A stretch of 64,000 nucleotides of DNA, taken from the NCBI RefSeq assembly GCF_042646165.1, contig NZ_JBHRTC010000019.1; one strand, given 5' to 3'. This stretch comes from Microbaculum marinum (GTDB lineage Bacteria > Pseudomonadota > Alphaproteobacteria > Rhizobiales > Tepidamorphaceae). Within the stretch, counting starts at the first letter, position 1; each line of letters opens with the position of its first letter. The notes below the pieces were generated by a model. That model was not told the DNA's origin, did no database searches, and was given only the letters and a program-made list of their open reading frames with translations. The position numbers and the translations under genes were made by a program. Below, one piece after another: positions 43,497-50,504 of this stretch.

Positions 43497-44006
43497 TCAA
43501 CCGGCCGCAACCGCAAGTACGCGCGACATCCGGTGATGGGCATGGGTGATGGCGATCGCCAGCGCGTCGGCGGCATCATCGGAATCGACGCTCGCCCTCG
43601 GCAGCAGCACCGACACCATCATGCGGATCTGCTTCTTGTCGCCGTGCCCGGAACCGACGACGGTCTTCTTGACGAGGTTCGGCGCATATTCGGCGACGCT
43701 CAGCCCCCGCGCGGCAGGTACAAGCAGCGCGATTCCGCGCGCCTGACCGAGCTTCAGGGTGGCGGTCGCGTCCCGGTTGACGAAGGTCTGCTCGACGGCC
43801 GCCTCGTGCGGCGACTGGCCGTCTAGCACCGCGCACAGGCCGGTGTGCAGCTCGACCAGCCGCTCGGCGAGGCTGCGGCTCGCGTCCGATGTGACGGAGC
43901 CCGCGGCGACGAAGGACAGCACGCTGCCGCGCGTCTCGATCACGCCCCAGCCTGTGCGTCTGAGGCCCGGGTCGATGCCGAGGATGCGAATCGCCTGTTG
44001 CGCCAT
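43497..44006 (-). CDS. ruvC: Holliday-junction resolvase RuvC
   Basis: Dimeric endonuclease that cuts Holliday junctions. The protein has 169 aa from the ATG at 44006 (MAQQAIRILGIDPGLRRTGWGVIE). Catalytic acids are in GIDPG, VEQTF and SDDAADALAIAITHAH; the intermediate GHGDKKQIRMMV loop is typical. An upstream in-frame ATG at 44069 adds a non-conserved leader. It is separated from ruvA by the toxin-antitoxin genes. Confidence 0.96.
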   Translation of the reverse strand: MAQQAIRILGIDPGLRRTGWGVIETRGSVLSFVAAGSVTSDASRSLAERLVELHTGLCAVLDGQSPHEAAVEQTFVNRDATATLKLGQARGIALLVPAARGLSVAEYAPNLVKKTVVGSGHGDKKQIRMMVSVLLPRASVDSDDAADALAIAITHAHHRMSRVLAVAAG

Positions 44007-44086
44007 GTCCCGATGTAGCCGCATTAAGGGGCGGCTGCATAGCGCGCCACCCGCCATCGCTTCGCCCACAGCCTGCCGGACTGCCG

Positions 44087-44830
44087 ATGACCTTCGATGC
44101 CTCCCTCATCGCCGTGCTGGTGGCGGCGCTGGTCGCCGGACTGGTTCGCGGCTTCTCCGGCTTCGGCGCAGCACTGGTGTTCATGCCGGTGGCCGCGGCC
44201 GCGATCGACCCGAAGCTCGCTGCGGCCGCCTTCCTGATCATGGACAATTTCCTCGCCCTGCCGCTGGTCGTGAAGGCGGCGCCGAGATGCGGCTGGCGCA
44301 CCGTCCTGCCGGCGGCGATCGGGGCAATTGCGACGGTGCCGGTCGGTGCGGCGATCCTGGCAAGCGCCGACCCGGTCATTCTGCGCTGGTGCCTGTCGGC
44401 ACTGGTCTTGGCGCTGCTCGGCCTGCTCGCCTCGGGCCTGCGCTATTCGGGGGAACCACCTCGCGCCGCCTCGGTCGCGGTCGGCGGAACGGCAGGCATC
44501 CTCAGCGGCATCGGCCAGGTCTCGGGCCCGCCGATGATCGCCTTCTGGGTCGCCGGCCCGCACCCCCCGACGATCATTCGCGCCAACATGATCATGTTCT
44601 TCGCGATCGTCAGCGTGTCGGCGGTCGCCGCCTATGCCTGGAACGGCTTCTTCACTGGCGAGGTCATCGGCACGATCGCGATCTTCGCGCCGGTCTACGC
44701 GGTTTCCCTGTTCGCCGGGGCGCGCCTGTTCGGCAGGGCGCCGGAGCGATACTACCGACGCATCGCCTACGCGATCATCGCACTCGCGGCGATCACCAGC
44801 ATTCCGGCGCTGGACGGGATATTGCGCTAG
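44087..44830 (+). CDS. TauE/SafE-family membrane permease (TSUP)
   Basis: A 247-aa protein with about eight membrane helices; the N-terminal repeat reads VLVAALVAGLVRGFSGFGAALVFMPVAAA, and the second half-repeat VAVGGTAGILSGIGQVSGPPMIAFWVAG has the GxxSGxxxxSGPP signature of TauE/SafE transporters, often linked to export or uptake of sulfite or organosulfonates. The substrate is unknown. Its last 3 codons overlap the stop of the convergent Hint-domain gene (44827-44830). A 24-codon remnant of a closely related gene lies on the far side of that Hint gene. Confidence 0.88.
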   Translation: MTFDASLIAVLVAALVAGLVRGFSGFGAALVFMPVAAAAIDPKLAAAAFLIMDNFLALPLVVKAAPRCGWRTVLPAAIGAIATVPVGAAILASADPVILRWCLSALVLALLGLLASGLRYSGEPPRAASVAVGGTAGILSGIGQVSGPPMIAFWVAGPHPPTIIRANMIMFFAIVSVSAVAAYAWNGFFTGEVIGTIAIFAPVYAVSLFAGARLFGRAPERYYRRIAYAIIALAAITSIPALDGILR

Positions 44831-46143
44831 GCGGCGCGAGCCGCGTCACAAGCTGGCGGCGCCACCCATCTGCGGGTCTCGCCCGCCTCGGCGGCGAGCG
44901 TCAGCGTCACCTGGCCGGTCATCCCGGCCCACAACGATCCCGGCAGCAGCGCCCGGCCGGTGGTCCAGCGGATCGCATCGCGGCCCTCGCCCTCGACGCC
45001 GTGGAAGCCAAAGCCGAGGCGGGGGTCGTCGGCGCGGATGCGCCGCGCCTCGCCGGTCACGTCCGTCAGCGTGAGATGCCGGAAGGCAACGCCCAGATCG
45101 CGCCGGTCGGAACTCGCCCGATGATGGTGCGGCACCCAGGAGGAGGACGCCAGCCAGGCGTGCGTCGCGTCCGCCGGCAGCGTCACCCGCAATCTGCCGC
45201 CCGCCTCGCCGGGGGTTAACACCGCGCCGCCGGCCTCGACGGCGATGTCGGCGTCCGCGTCCTCGGTGATCCAGCCGAGCAGAAGGGCCTGTGCGTCCAG
45301 TCGCGCGCGCACCTCGTCGACACTCTCGCCGTGGGCCACGAAGGGCAGGCAGAAGGGCAGCGTGGCCGGATCGACCTCCGCCCGCCCGGAGTCCGGCGCC
45401 ACGTCCCCTTCCGCGTCTGCGCCGAGGAAGAAGCCCCGGTTGCCGCAGTCGAGATAGCTCTCGGCGGGCAGGCCGTTGGCGATGACGACGTCGTGACTAT
45501 CGAGCTCGATGTGGTGGTAATCGATCGTCTCGACGGCGACCTGCTGGATCGTGGCGCCATTGACGAGAGAGCCGATCGGGACGAGCAGGTCCTCTGCGAC
45601 CGTCACCTGCACTGCATGGGCAGGCGACAGCCAGAGGTCGCGCTCGGGCAGGCCGCGGCCGAAGGCGTCCGCCGACACCCGCACCGGCCAGGCCTGGCGA
45701 GGATCGGCGCTTCTCCGGCAGTCGACGCTGCGCGAACCCACCCAGCGGATGGGTCTTTGCTCGCCCGAGGCCGTGACCACCACGTCGCCCTCGGCGAGCG
45801 CCTCCACCGGAACGTCGCCTCGCGGGGTGCGGATCAGCGTGCCGGCGGCGAAGCAGACATAGTAAGAATCGGTGGTGTAGGTGATATGGGTATCTTCGGT
45901 ATAGTCCGTATTCGTGAATAATATCTTATCGCCTGAAAAATCGGCTATTATTTCGCCATCTTCTGTCTTGCCGACGTAAACATAAACTCCGGAATTTCCT
46001 AGATGATCGTTCTCTATATCTCCGAAAGTGTTAAGCAGATCCTGCGGACTGTCCTGAAAATCATTCAAGACTTCAGGACCATCAACAGGACCGGTCGTAT
46101 TGTCATTTTCATCAAGCAGGAATCGATAATCGAAACGCGGCAT
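44827..46143 (-). CDS. Hint (hedgehog/intein) domain protein
   Basis: A 438-aa protein. The N-terminal 120 residues are Asn/Asp/Thr-rich with no recognised domain (MPRFDYRFLLDENDNTTGP onward). The Hint domain starts at CFAAGTLIRTPRGDVPVEALAEGDVVVTASGEQRPIRWVGSR, with the nucleophilic Cys and the block typical of Hint_2; HH and DSHDVVIANGLPAESYLDCGN follow. The C-terminal 180 residues are unfamiliar. No signal peptide is obvious. A strong G7A ribosome site precedes the ATG at 46143. The 5' third of the gene is markedly AT-richer than its 3' part and neighbours. Self-processing is possible; partner and target are unknown. Confidence 0.78.
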   Translation of the reverse strand: MPRFDYRFLLDENDNTTGPVDGPEVLNDFQDSPQDLLNTFGDIENDHLGNSGVYVYVGKTEDGEIIADFSGDKILFTNTDYTEDTHITYTTDSYYVCFAAGTLIRTPRGDVPVEALAEGDVVVTASGEQRPIRWVGSRSVDCRRSADPRQAWPVRVSADAFGRGLPERDLWLSPAHAVQVTVAEDLLVPIGSLVNGATIQQVAVETIDYHHIELDSHDVVIANGLPAESYLDCGNRGFFLGADAEGDVAPDSGRAEVDPATLPFCLPFVAHGESVDEVRARLDAQALLLGWITEDADADIAVEAGGAVLTPGEAGGRLRVTLPADATHAWLASSSWVPHHHRASSDRRDLGVAFRHLTLTDVTGEARRIRADDPRLGFGFHGVEGEGRDAIRWTTGRALLPGSLWAGMTGQVTLTLAAEAGETRRWVAPPACDAARAA

Positions 46144-46370
46144 TTCTGTCCCCCCCAAAGGCAGAAACGGATTGTCTCGCTCACGCGTGACGCGAAGCCG
46201 GAGCAACAACCCTCATGAGGCGATTGTTAGCGGGACGGGCGGACCGAGCAAGCGGAATCTGACGTAAGGGCACTTACTCACCAAAGAACTGGCGCAGGGC
46301 CTGTACGGTACTTCGACCTGGCTCCGGGACAGGCCTCATGCCTCCCCCAATCGGGCCGACATCCGGCCCG
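46144..46370. other. Region upstream of the Hint gene
   Basis: No gene seen. It should contain the promoter of the Hint gene. Hydrophobic codons in frame with the adjacent permease remnant do not extend convincingly into it. Confidence 0.35.
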
Positions 46371-46451
46371 TTCCGCCGCCGCATCGCCTGCGCCATCATA
46401 GCGCTGGCGGCGATCACCGGCATTCCGGCGCTGGACGGTCTGTTGCGGTAG
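46371..46451 (+). pseudogene. 3'-terminal remnant of a TauE/SafE-family gene
   Basis: The frame FRRRIACAIIALAAITGIP then ALDGLLR-stop matches the C-terminus of the intact permease at 44087-44830 (RRIAYAIIALAAITSIP then ALDGILR-stop). I count about 10 mismatches over the last 71 bp, with mostly synonymous or conservative changes, and the same stop codon. Nothing upstream continues the gene. It is a decayed or truncated second copy, separated from the intact one by the Hint gene. Confidence 0.75.
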
Positions 46452-46494
46452 GGTGGCTGGCGGAAGGGCTGTCCCTGTAGCTGGCACCGGAACC

Positions 46495-46640
46495 CCTCAC
46501 CCGGGCCTGCGTCCCGACCTCTCCCCGTGGGAGAGGTGCGCCTTCGGCGCCAATCGCCAATGTATTTGCCGCGGAGCTCGGCCTCGCCGCCACCTCTCCC
46601 CGGCGGGGAGAGGTCGACGCGAAGCGTCGGGAGAGGGGGC
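46495..46640. repeat. Composite palindromic intergenic repeat
   Basis: A series of hairpins: ACCTCTCCC/GGGAGAGGT (46517-46537), GCGCCTTCGGCGC (46538-46551), ACCTCTCCCC/GGGGAGAGGT (46592-46614) and CGACGC-GAA-GCGTCG (46615-46629), with direct repetition of the CCTCTCCCC unit. This type of repeat is common between genes in alphaproteobacteria. It lies between the yebC end and the permease remnant. Confidence 0.7.
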
Positions 46641-46695
46641 GCCGCCTTCGCTTAGTCTTCGGAGGTCGGTTGCGGCAGTTCGCGAGCCGCAACCG

Positions 46696-47445
46696 TTACG
46701 CCGCCGTCAGGCGCTCCAGGACGTCTTCGGACACTTCGAAATTGGCGTAGACGTTCTGCACGTCGTCGTCGTCCTCGAGGGCGCCGATCAGCTTCATAAG
46801 CGTTCCGGCCTTGTCCTCGTCGACCTCGGTCATGGTCTTCGGCTTCCAGACGGCGTTGACCGATTCTGCCTCGCCCAGACTCTCCTCGAGCGCCTTGGAG
46901 ACCTCGCCCAGATCCTCGAAGGCGCACAAGATGACATGGCCGCTGTCGTCGCTCTGCACGTCCTCGGCACCGGCTTCGATGGCGGCTTCCAGCACCTTCT
47001 CCGCGTCGCCGGCCTCGGCGGTGTAGACGATCTCGCCGACGCGGTCGAACATGAAGGCGACGGAATTGGTCTCTCCCAGCGCCCCGCCCTGCTTGGTGAA
47101 GCAGGCGCGCACGGCGCCGGCGGTGCGGTTGCGGTTGTCGGTCAGCGCCTCGACGATGACGGCAACCCCGCCCGGCCCATAGCCCTCGTAGCGGATCTCC
47201 TCGTAGTTCTCTCCTTCGCCGCCGGAGGCCTTCTTGATGGCGCGCTCAATGTTGTCCTTTGGCATCGACTGCGCCTTGGCGTTCTGCACGGCAAGCCTCA
47301 GGCGCGGGTTCATGTCCGGATCGGGCATGCCCATCTTGGCTGCGACCGTGATCTCCTTGGCGAGCTTCGAAAACAGCTTCGACCGGGCCGCGTCCTGACG
47401 ACCCTTGCGATGCATGATGTTCTTGAACTGTGAATGTCCTGCCAT
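46696..47445 (-). CDS. yebC: YebC/PmpR-family DNA-binding regulator
   Basis: A 249-aa protein of the YebC/TACO1 family: MAGHSQFKNIMHRKGRQDAARSKLFSKLAKEI, then NPRLRLAVQNAKAQSMPKDNIERAIKKA, YEGYGPGGVAVIVEALTDNRNRT and an acidic C-terminus. Family members are described as transcription regulators and, more recently, as aids to translation at difficult sequences. It normally precedes ruvC; here the permease and Hint genes and two repeats lie between. The ATG at 47445 is the conserved start. Confidence 0.94.
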   Translation of the reverse strand: MAGHSQFKNIMHRKGRQDAARSKLFSKLAKEITVAAKMGMPDPDMNPRLRLAVQNAKAQSMPKDNIERAIKKASGGEGENYEEIRYEGYGPGGVAVIVEALTDNRNRTAGAVRACFTKQGGALGETNSVAFMFDRVGEIVYTAEAGDAEKVLEAAIEAGAEDVQSDDSGHVILCAFEDLGEVSKALEESLGEAESVNAVWKPKTMTEVDEDKAGTLMKLIGALEDDDDVQNVYANFEVSEDVLERLTAA

Positions 47446-47600
47446 GTCGTGCCTCTGGTCTATGCGGTGCGGTCGAACGGAGAGATTCGGGCGGGCGCCA
47501 CGCGGCGACGAACCGGACACCCGGCAGCCGCCGCGACCGCGGATTTCGCCCGCTTATAGGTCGGAGAAAACGGAAAATCCACCGCGCCGCAGCTCTCCTG

Positions 47601-48416
47601 CTAGCTTCGCGGAAACGTCTCCGACAGCCGTCCGCCCAGTCTGATCGGTTCGATGGAGGTCGCCAGCCCGGTCGCGTCGTCGGTCACCACGAGGATGCCG
47701 GACAGGCTCGCCTCGCCCAGGGCCGGCTCGAAGCGGCCCGACGGGATCTTGGTCAGGAACCGGTTGAGCGGCTCGTCCTTGTTCATGCCGATGATCGAAT
47801 CGTAGTCGCCGCACATTCCGACATCGCTCATGTAGGCGGTGCCGTCCGGCAGCACCATGTGATCGGCGGTCGGCACGTGGGTGTGGGTGCCGACGACGAG
47901 GCTGGCCCGGCCGTCCAGGAAGTGTCCCATCGCCTGCTTCTCGCTGGTCGCCTCCGCATGGATGTCGACGACGATGGCGTCGGCGCCGGAGCCGAGCGGG
48001 CAGGCCTCGATCTGCCGCTCCAGCGCCCCGAAGGGATCGTCGAGAGCGGGCATGAACACCAGTCCCATGACGTTCACCACCATGACCCGGGCGCCGTTGC
48101 GGGCCTCGAACAGGCCCGCGCCACGGCCCGGGGTCCCGGCAGGGAAGTTGACCGGCCGCAGCAGGTTCGGCGTCCGCTCGATGAAGACAAGCGCCTCGCG
48201 CTGGTCCCAGACATGGTTGCCGGTGGTGACGACGTCGGCGCCGGCGTCGGTCAGGTCGTCGTAGATCGCCTCGGTGATTCCGAAGCCGCCGGCGGCATTC
48301 TCGCCGTTGACGATGACGAAGTCCGCCTCCAGGGTGTCGATCAGGCCCGGCAGGCGCGACAGGACGACCTCGCGGCCGGAGCGGCCGACTACGTCACCAA
48401 GGAAGATGAGCCGCAC
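47601..48416 (-). CDS. YmdB-type metallophosphoesterase (TIGR00282)
   Basis: A 271-aa cytoplasmic metallophosphoesterase. Metal motifs are IFLGDVVGRSGR, DFVIVNGENAAGGFG, VVTTGNHVWDQREAL, VVDIHAEATSEKQAMGHFLDGRASLVVGTHTHVPTAD, in the order expected for the YmdB family; YmdB of Bacillus hydrolyses cyclic AMP/other 2',3'-phosphodiesters and affects biofilm choice. The GTG at 48416 (VRLIFLGD) fits better than the ATG at 48431, and it overlaps the upstream 5-formyl-THF cyclo-ligase gene by 23 bp. Confidence 0.9.
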   Translation of the reverse strand: MRLIFLGDVVGRSGREVVLSRLPGLIDTLEADFVIVNGENAAGGFGITEAIYDDLTDAGADVVTTGNHVWDQREALVFIERTPNLLRPVNFPAGTPGRGAGLFEARNGARVMVVNVMGLVFMPALDDPFGALERQIEACPLGSGADAIVVDIHAEATSEKQAMGHFLDGRASLVVGTHTHVPTADHMVLPDGTAYMSDVGMCGDYDSIIGMNKDEPLNRFLTKIPSGRFEPALGEASLSGILVVTDDATGLATSIEPIRLGGRLSETFPRS

Positions 48417-49002
48417 GCGCGCCTCCCGCACATTCCATCAGTCCCCGCTCGGTCAGGACCCAGTCGACCGGCTGATCGTAGCGGTCGGTGGGGACCCGGC
48501 CAATCTCCTGGGCCGAGAATGCCAGTCCGATCGCCGCGATCTTCCGGTCTGCCCGGGCCGCGGCTAGCGTCCGGTCGTAGTAGCCGCCGCCATAGCCGAT
48601 GCGGTAGCCGCGCCGGTCGTACAGCAACAGCGGCACCAGCACCACGCGCGGTTCTGCCACCGGCGCGGTTTCCAGAGGCTCGCGGATGCCGAAGGCGCCG
48701 CGCCCCATCGGATCGCCCGGCTGCCAGCGGCGAAAGGTCAATGGCTGGCCGCGTCCCGTGACGACCGGCAGCGCGAGCGGAGAGCCGCGCCGGACCAGTT
48801 CGCCGATCAGCGGCGCGGTATCGAGTTCGTCGCCGAAGCTGAAGAAGCAGGATACCGTGCCGCGCCCGGCAAGGCGGGCGATGTCCGGTGCCCAGGCGGC
48901 AACCTTTCGGGCGGCCGCGCGGCGCGCCTGTGCCGAAAGCCGCCGCCGCGTCGCACGTCCGCGTCTGCGCAGCCATGCCTTCTCGGCCTTGTTGTCGGTC
49001 AT
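48394..49002 (-). CDS. fau: 5-formyltetrahydrofolate cyclo-ligase
   Basis: Converts 5-formyl-THF to 5,10-methenyl-THF with ATP. The protein has 202 aa from the ATG at 49002 (MTDNKAEKAWLRRRGRATRRRLS). The basic N-terminus, SCFFSFGDELDTAPLIGELV and VLVPLLLYDRRGYRIGYGGGYYDRTLA (phosphate-binding G-Y-GGGYYDR motif) define the family. It is separated by a 6S RNA gene from zapA, the classical bacterial arrangement. Confidence 0.94.
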   Translation of the reverse strand: MTDNKAEKAWLRRRGRATRRRLSAQARRAAARKVAAWAPDIARLAGRGTVSCFFSFGDELDTAPLIGELVRRGSPLALPVVTGRGQPLTFRRWQPGDPMGRGAFGIREPLETAPVAEPRVVLVPLLLYDRRGYRIGYGGGYYDRTLAAARADRKIAAIGLAFSAQEIGRVPTDRYDQPVDWVLTERGLMECAGGARAAHLPW

Positions 49003-49040
49003 TGGACGTCCGGGGATCGTACGCAAGAGAGGCGGGATGG

Positions 49041-49199
49041 GCGAGGCCGCCACGGCCGGTGGAGAACGTCGATCCCGGGAACCTACCTGTGTAGGTGGGC
49101 GCCGTATGAAAGAGCCCACGGGCTCAACCAGGGACAGCTCCCTTGGAGATCGATAAGGCCCCGGGGAATTTTGTCTCCTGTCGAGCAGGGCAGCCTCGC
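49041..49199 (-). ncRNA. ssrS: 6S RNA
   Basis: About 159 nt between zapA and the 5-formyl-THF cyclo-ligase gene, the usual place of 6S RNA. The ends pair over 11 bp (GCGAGGCTGCC with GGCGGCCTCGC, one G-U), and the interior holds the expected GC-rich bubble region around CCCCGGGGCC and a terminal hairpin near CCCACC/GGTAGG. It binds the housekeeping RNA polymerase holoenzyme in stationary phase. The exact ends are approximate. Confidence 0.82.
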
Positions 49200-49277
49200 G
49201 CTGGGAAATGTAGTGGCCAATGCGGGGCGTTGCCAGAGCATCGTCGCATCAATGTTGCAGCCGGCAGATCGGCAGGG

Positions 49278-49703
49278 CTAATCCTCCGCAGGGTCCGGCC
49301 GCGACTCCGTCGCTGCGCCCTCCCCGCGGTGCGCCGAGCCCTCCTCCGCGCCGTTCATCATCGCTGCGATCTTCTCGATTCTCGCCGCGGCCTGGTCGAG
49401 CATCCCGGCAACCGAATCCTGCGCCGCGCTGACCTTGTCGAGAATGGCCGAGCGGGCATCGCGCAGGCTTTCGACCTCCGCCTCCAGTTCCTGCAGACGC
49501 CGTTTAGTGTCGCCGAGTTCGTCACCCAGTTCCATCGCCGCCATCAGCATGAGGCGCATGTCGCCGACCTCGCCGAAGCTCGACTTGTAGGCCTCGATCC
49601 GGCGGTCGATGTCGCGCGCGAGTTCCGCCAGCACGTGCTCCTGGCCCTCGTCGCAGCCCATCCGGTAGACACGGCCGTTGATGGAAACCGTCACTTGAGG
49701 CAT
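49278..49703 (-). CDS. zapA: Cell division protein ZapA
   Basis: A 141-aa FtsZ-associated protein that bundles FtsZ filaments. The N-terminus MPQVTVSINGRVYRMGCDEGQEHVLAELARDIDRRI is the ZapA domain; a coiled coil (RRLQELEAEVESLRDARSAIL) follows, and an acidic tail. The ATG at 49703 is conserved; longer frames upstream run into unrelated sequence. It lies upstream of ssrS and the cyclo-ligase and downstream of a DUF4164 gene. Confidence 0.9.
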   Translation of the reverse strand: MPQVTVSINGRVYRMGCDEGQEHVLAELARDIDRRIEAYKSSFGEVGDMRLMLMAAMELGDELGDTKRRLQELEAEVESLRDARSAILDKVSAAQDSVAGMLDQAAARIEKIAAMMNGAEEGSAHRGEGAATESRPDPAED

Positions 49704-49788
49704 GGCTTCCGCTCCGCCGTTCGCCCCCAACCCGGCGCACTCGATCCCGATACCGCCGCCATGACGACCCGCAGTTCCGATCGGTATG

Positions 49789-50106
49789 TCAGCCTGCCGG
49801 CTCCGTGTTGCCGCTCCGCGACCGGCCGGCGCCTTGTTCCAGCAGTCCGCGAATGGTGCCGATCGCCGTGTCCAGCCGGCCGGAGACGTCGCCGACGACG
49901 GCCTCCAGCTTGACGGCGCGCGCCTGCGACCGATCCAGCTCCTGGGCGAGGCGCGACCGGTCCTCGCCCAGAGTCCGCAGTTCTGCCTCAAGCGCCTCCT
50001 TGCTGCGCTCGTTTTCCTTGTGGCGCCGCACGGCAGCCTCGAGCGCATCGAGTGCGCCGAAAAAGCGCCGCTGTGCCCGTTCGACGGGACTGGTATCGAC
50101 GTTCAT
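49789..50106 (-). CDS. DUF4164 coiled-coil protein
   Basis: A 105-aa charged helical protein (RFFGALDALEAAVRRHKENERSK, then EDRSRLAQELDRSQARAVKLEAVV) of the DUF4164 type that precedes zapA in this group. A role with ZapA in division is plausible from the position and coiled coil but unproven. The ATG at 50106 follows a purine-rich GGGGAGGCG stretch. It is 85 bp from the start of zapA. Confidence 0.82.
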   Translation of the reverse strand: MNVDTSPVERAQRRFFGALDALEAAVRRHKENERSKEALEAELRTLGEDRSRLAQELDRSQARAVKLEAVVGDVSGRLDTAIGTIRGLLEQGAGRSRSGNTEPAG

Positions 50107-50504
50107 GTCTCGCCTCCCCGCAAGCCGGTTCGCGGTATCGATGGTTTTCCCGCGAGACGGCACACTCGTGGCCGCCGCACCTTGTGGGCGAATCTCCCCA
50201 AGGGTCAAAGGATTAGCAAGGAGACATTAGGCATCGGTATAAGCGCGGGTCAACCGCCCGGGATAGCGGCACGCGCCGGTTATTAACCACAATCCATCAG
50301 GGCGCGCCTGAAGACCCGCCCGAGGCGGGAGGGCTCCCTGCGCCGGCGTCGATTGACTCGCCGATGCGAGGTGGTATTGATCGGCCCCATTTCGCGGGGT
50401 CGGCACCGTCCAACACAGACAGGCGTTACCTCGTTCGCCGCGAATCGCTCAATTCAGATGCCATTAAGCCGCTGCTCGCGACCAAGTTGGCCAACCGGAT
50501 CTAA
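50107..50504. promoter_or_regulatory. Gene-free region upstream of tkt
   Basis: About 400 bp with no convincing gene. It holds TTAACCAC at 50283-50290, a small CCCGCC/GGCGGG hairpin (50315-50329) and two GANTC sites (50355 and 50442), so tkt and the divergent DUF4164 promoter probably lie here. No clear operator was recognised. Confidence 0.35.
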
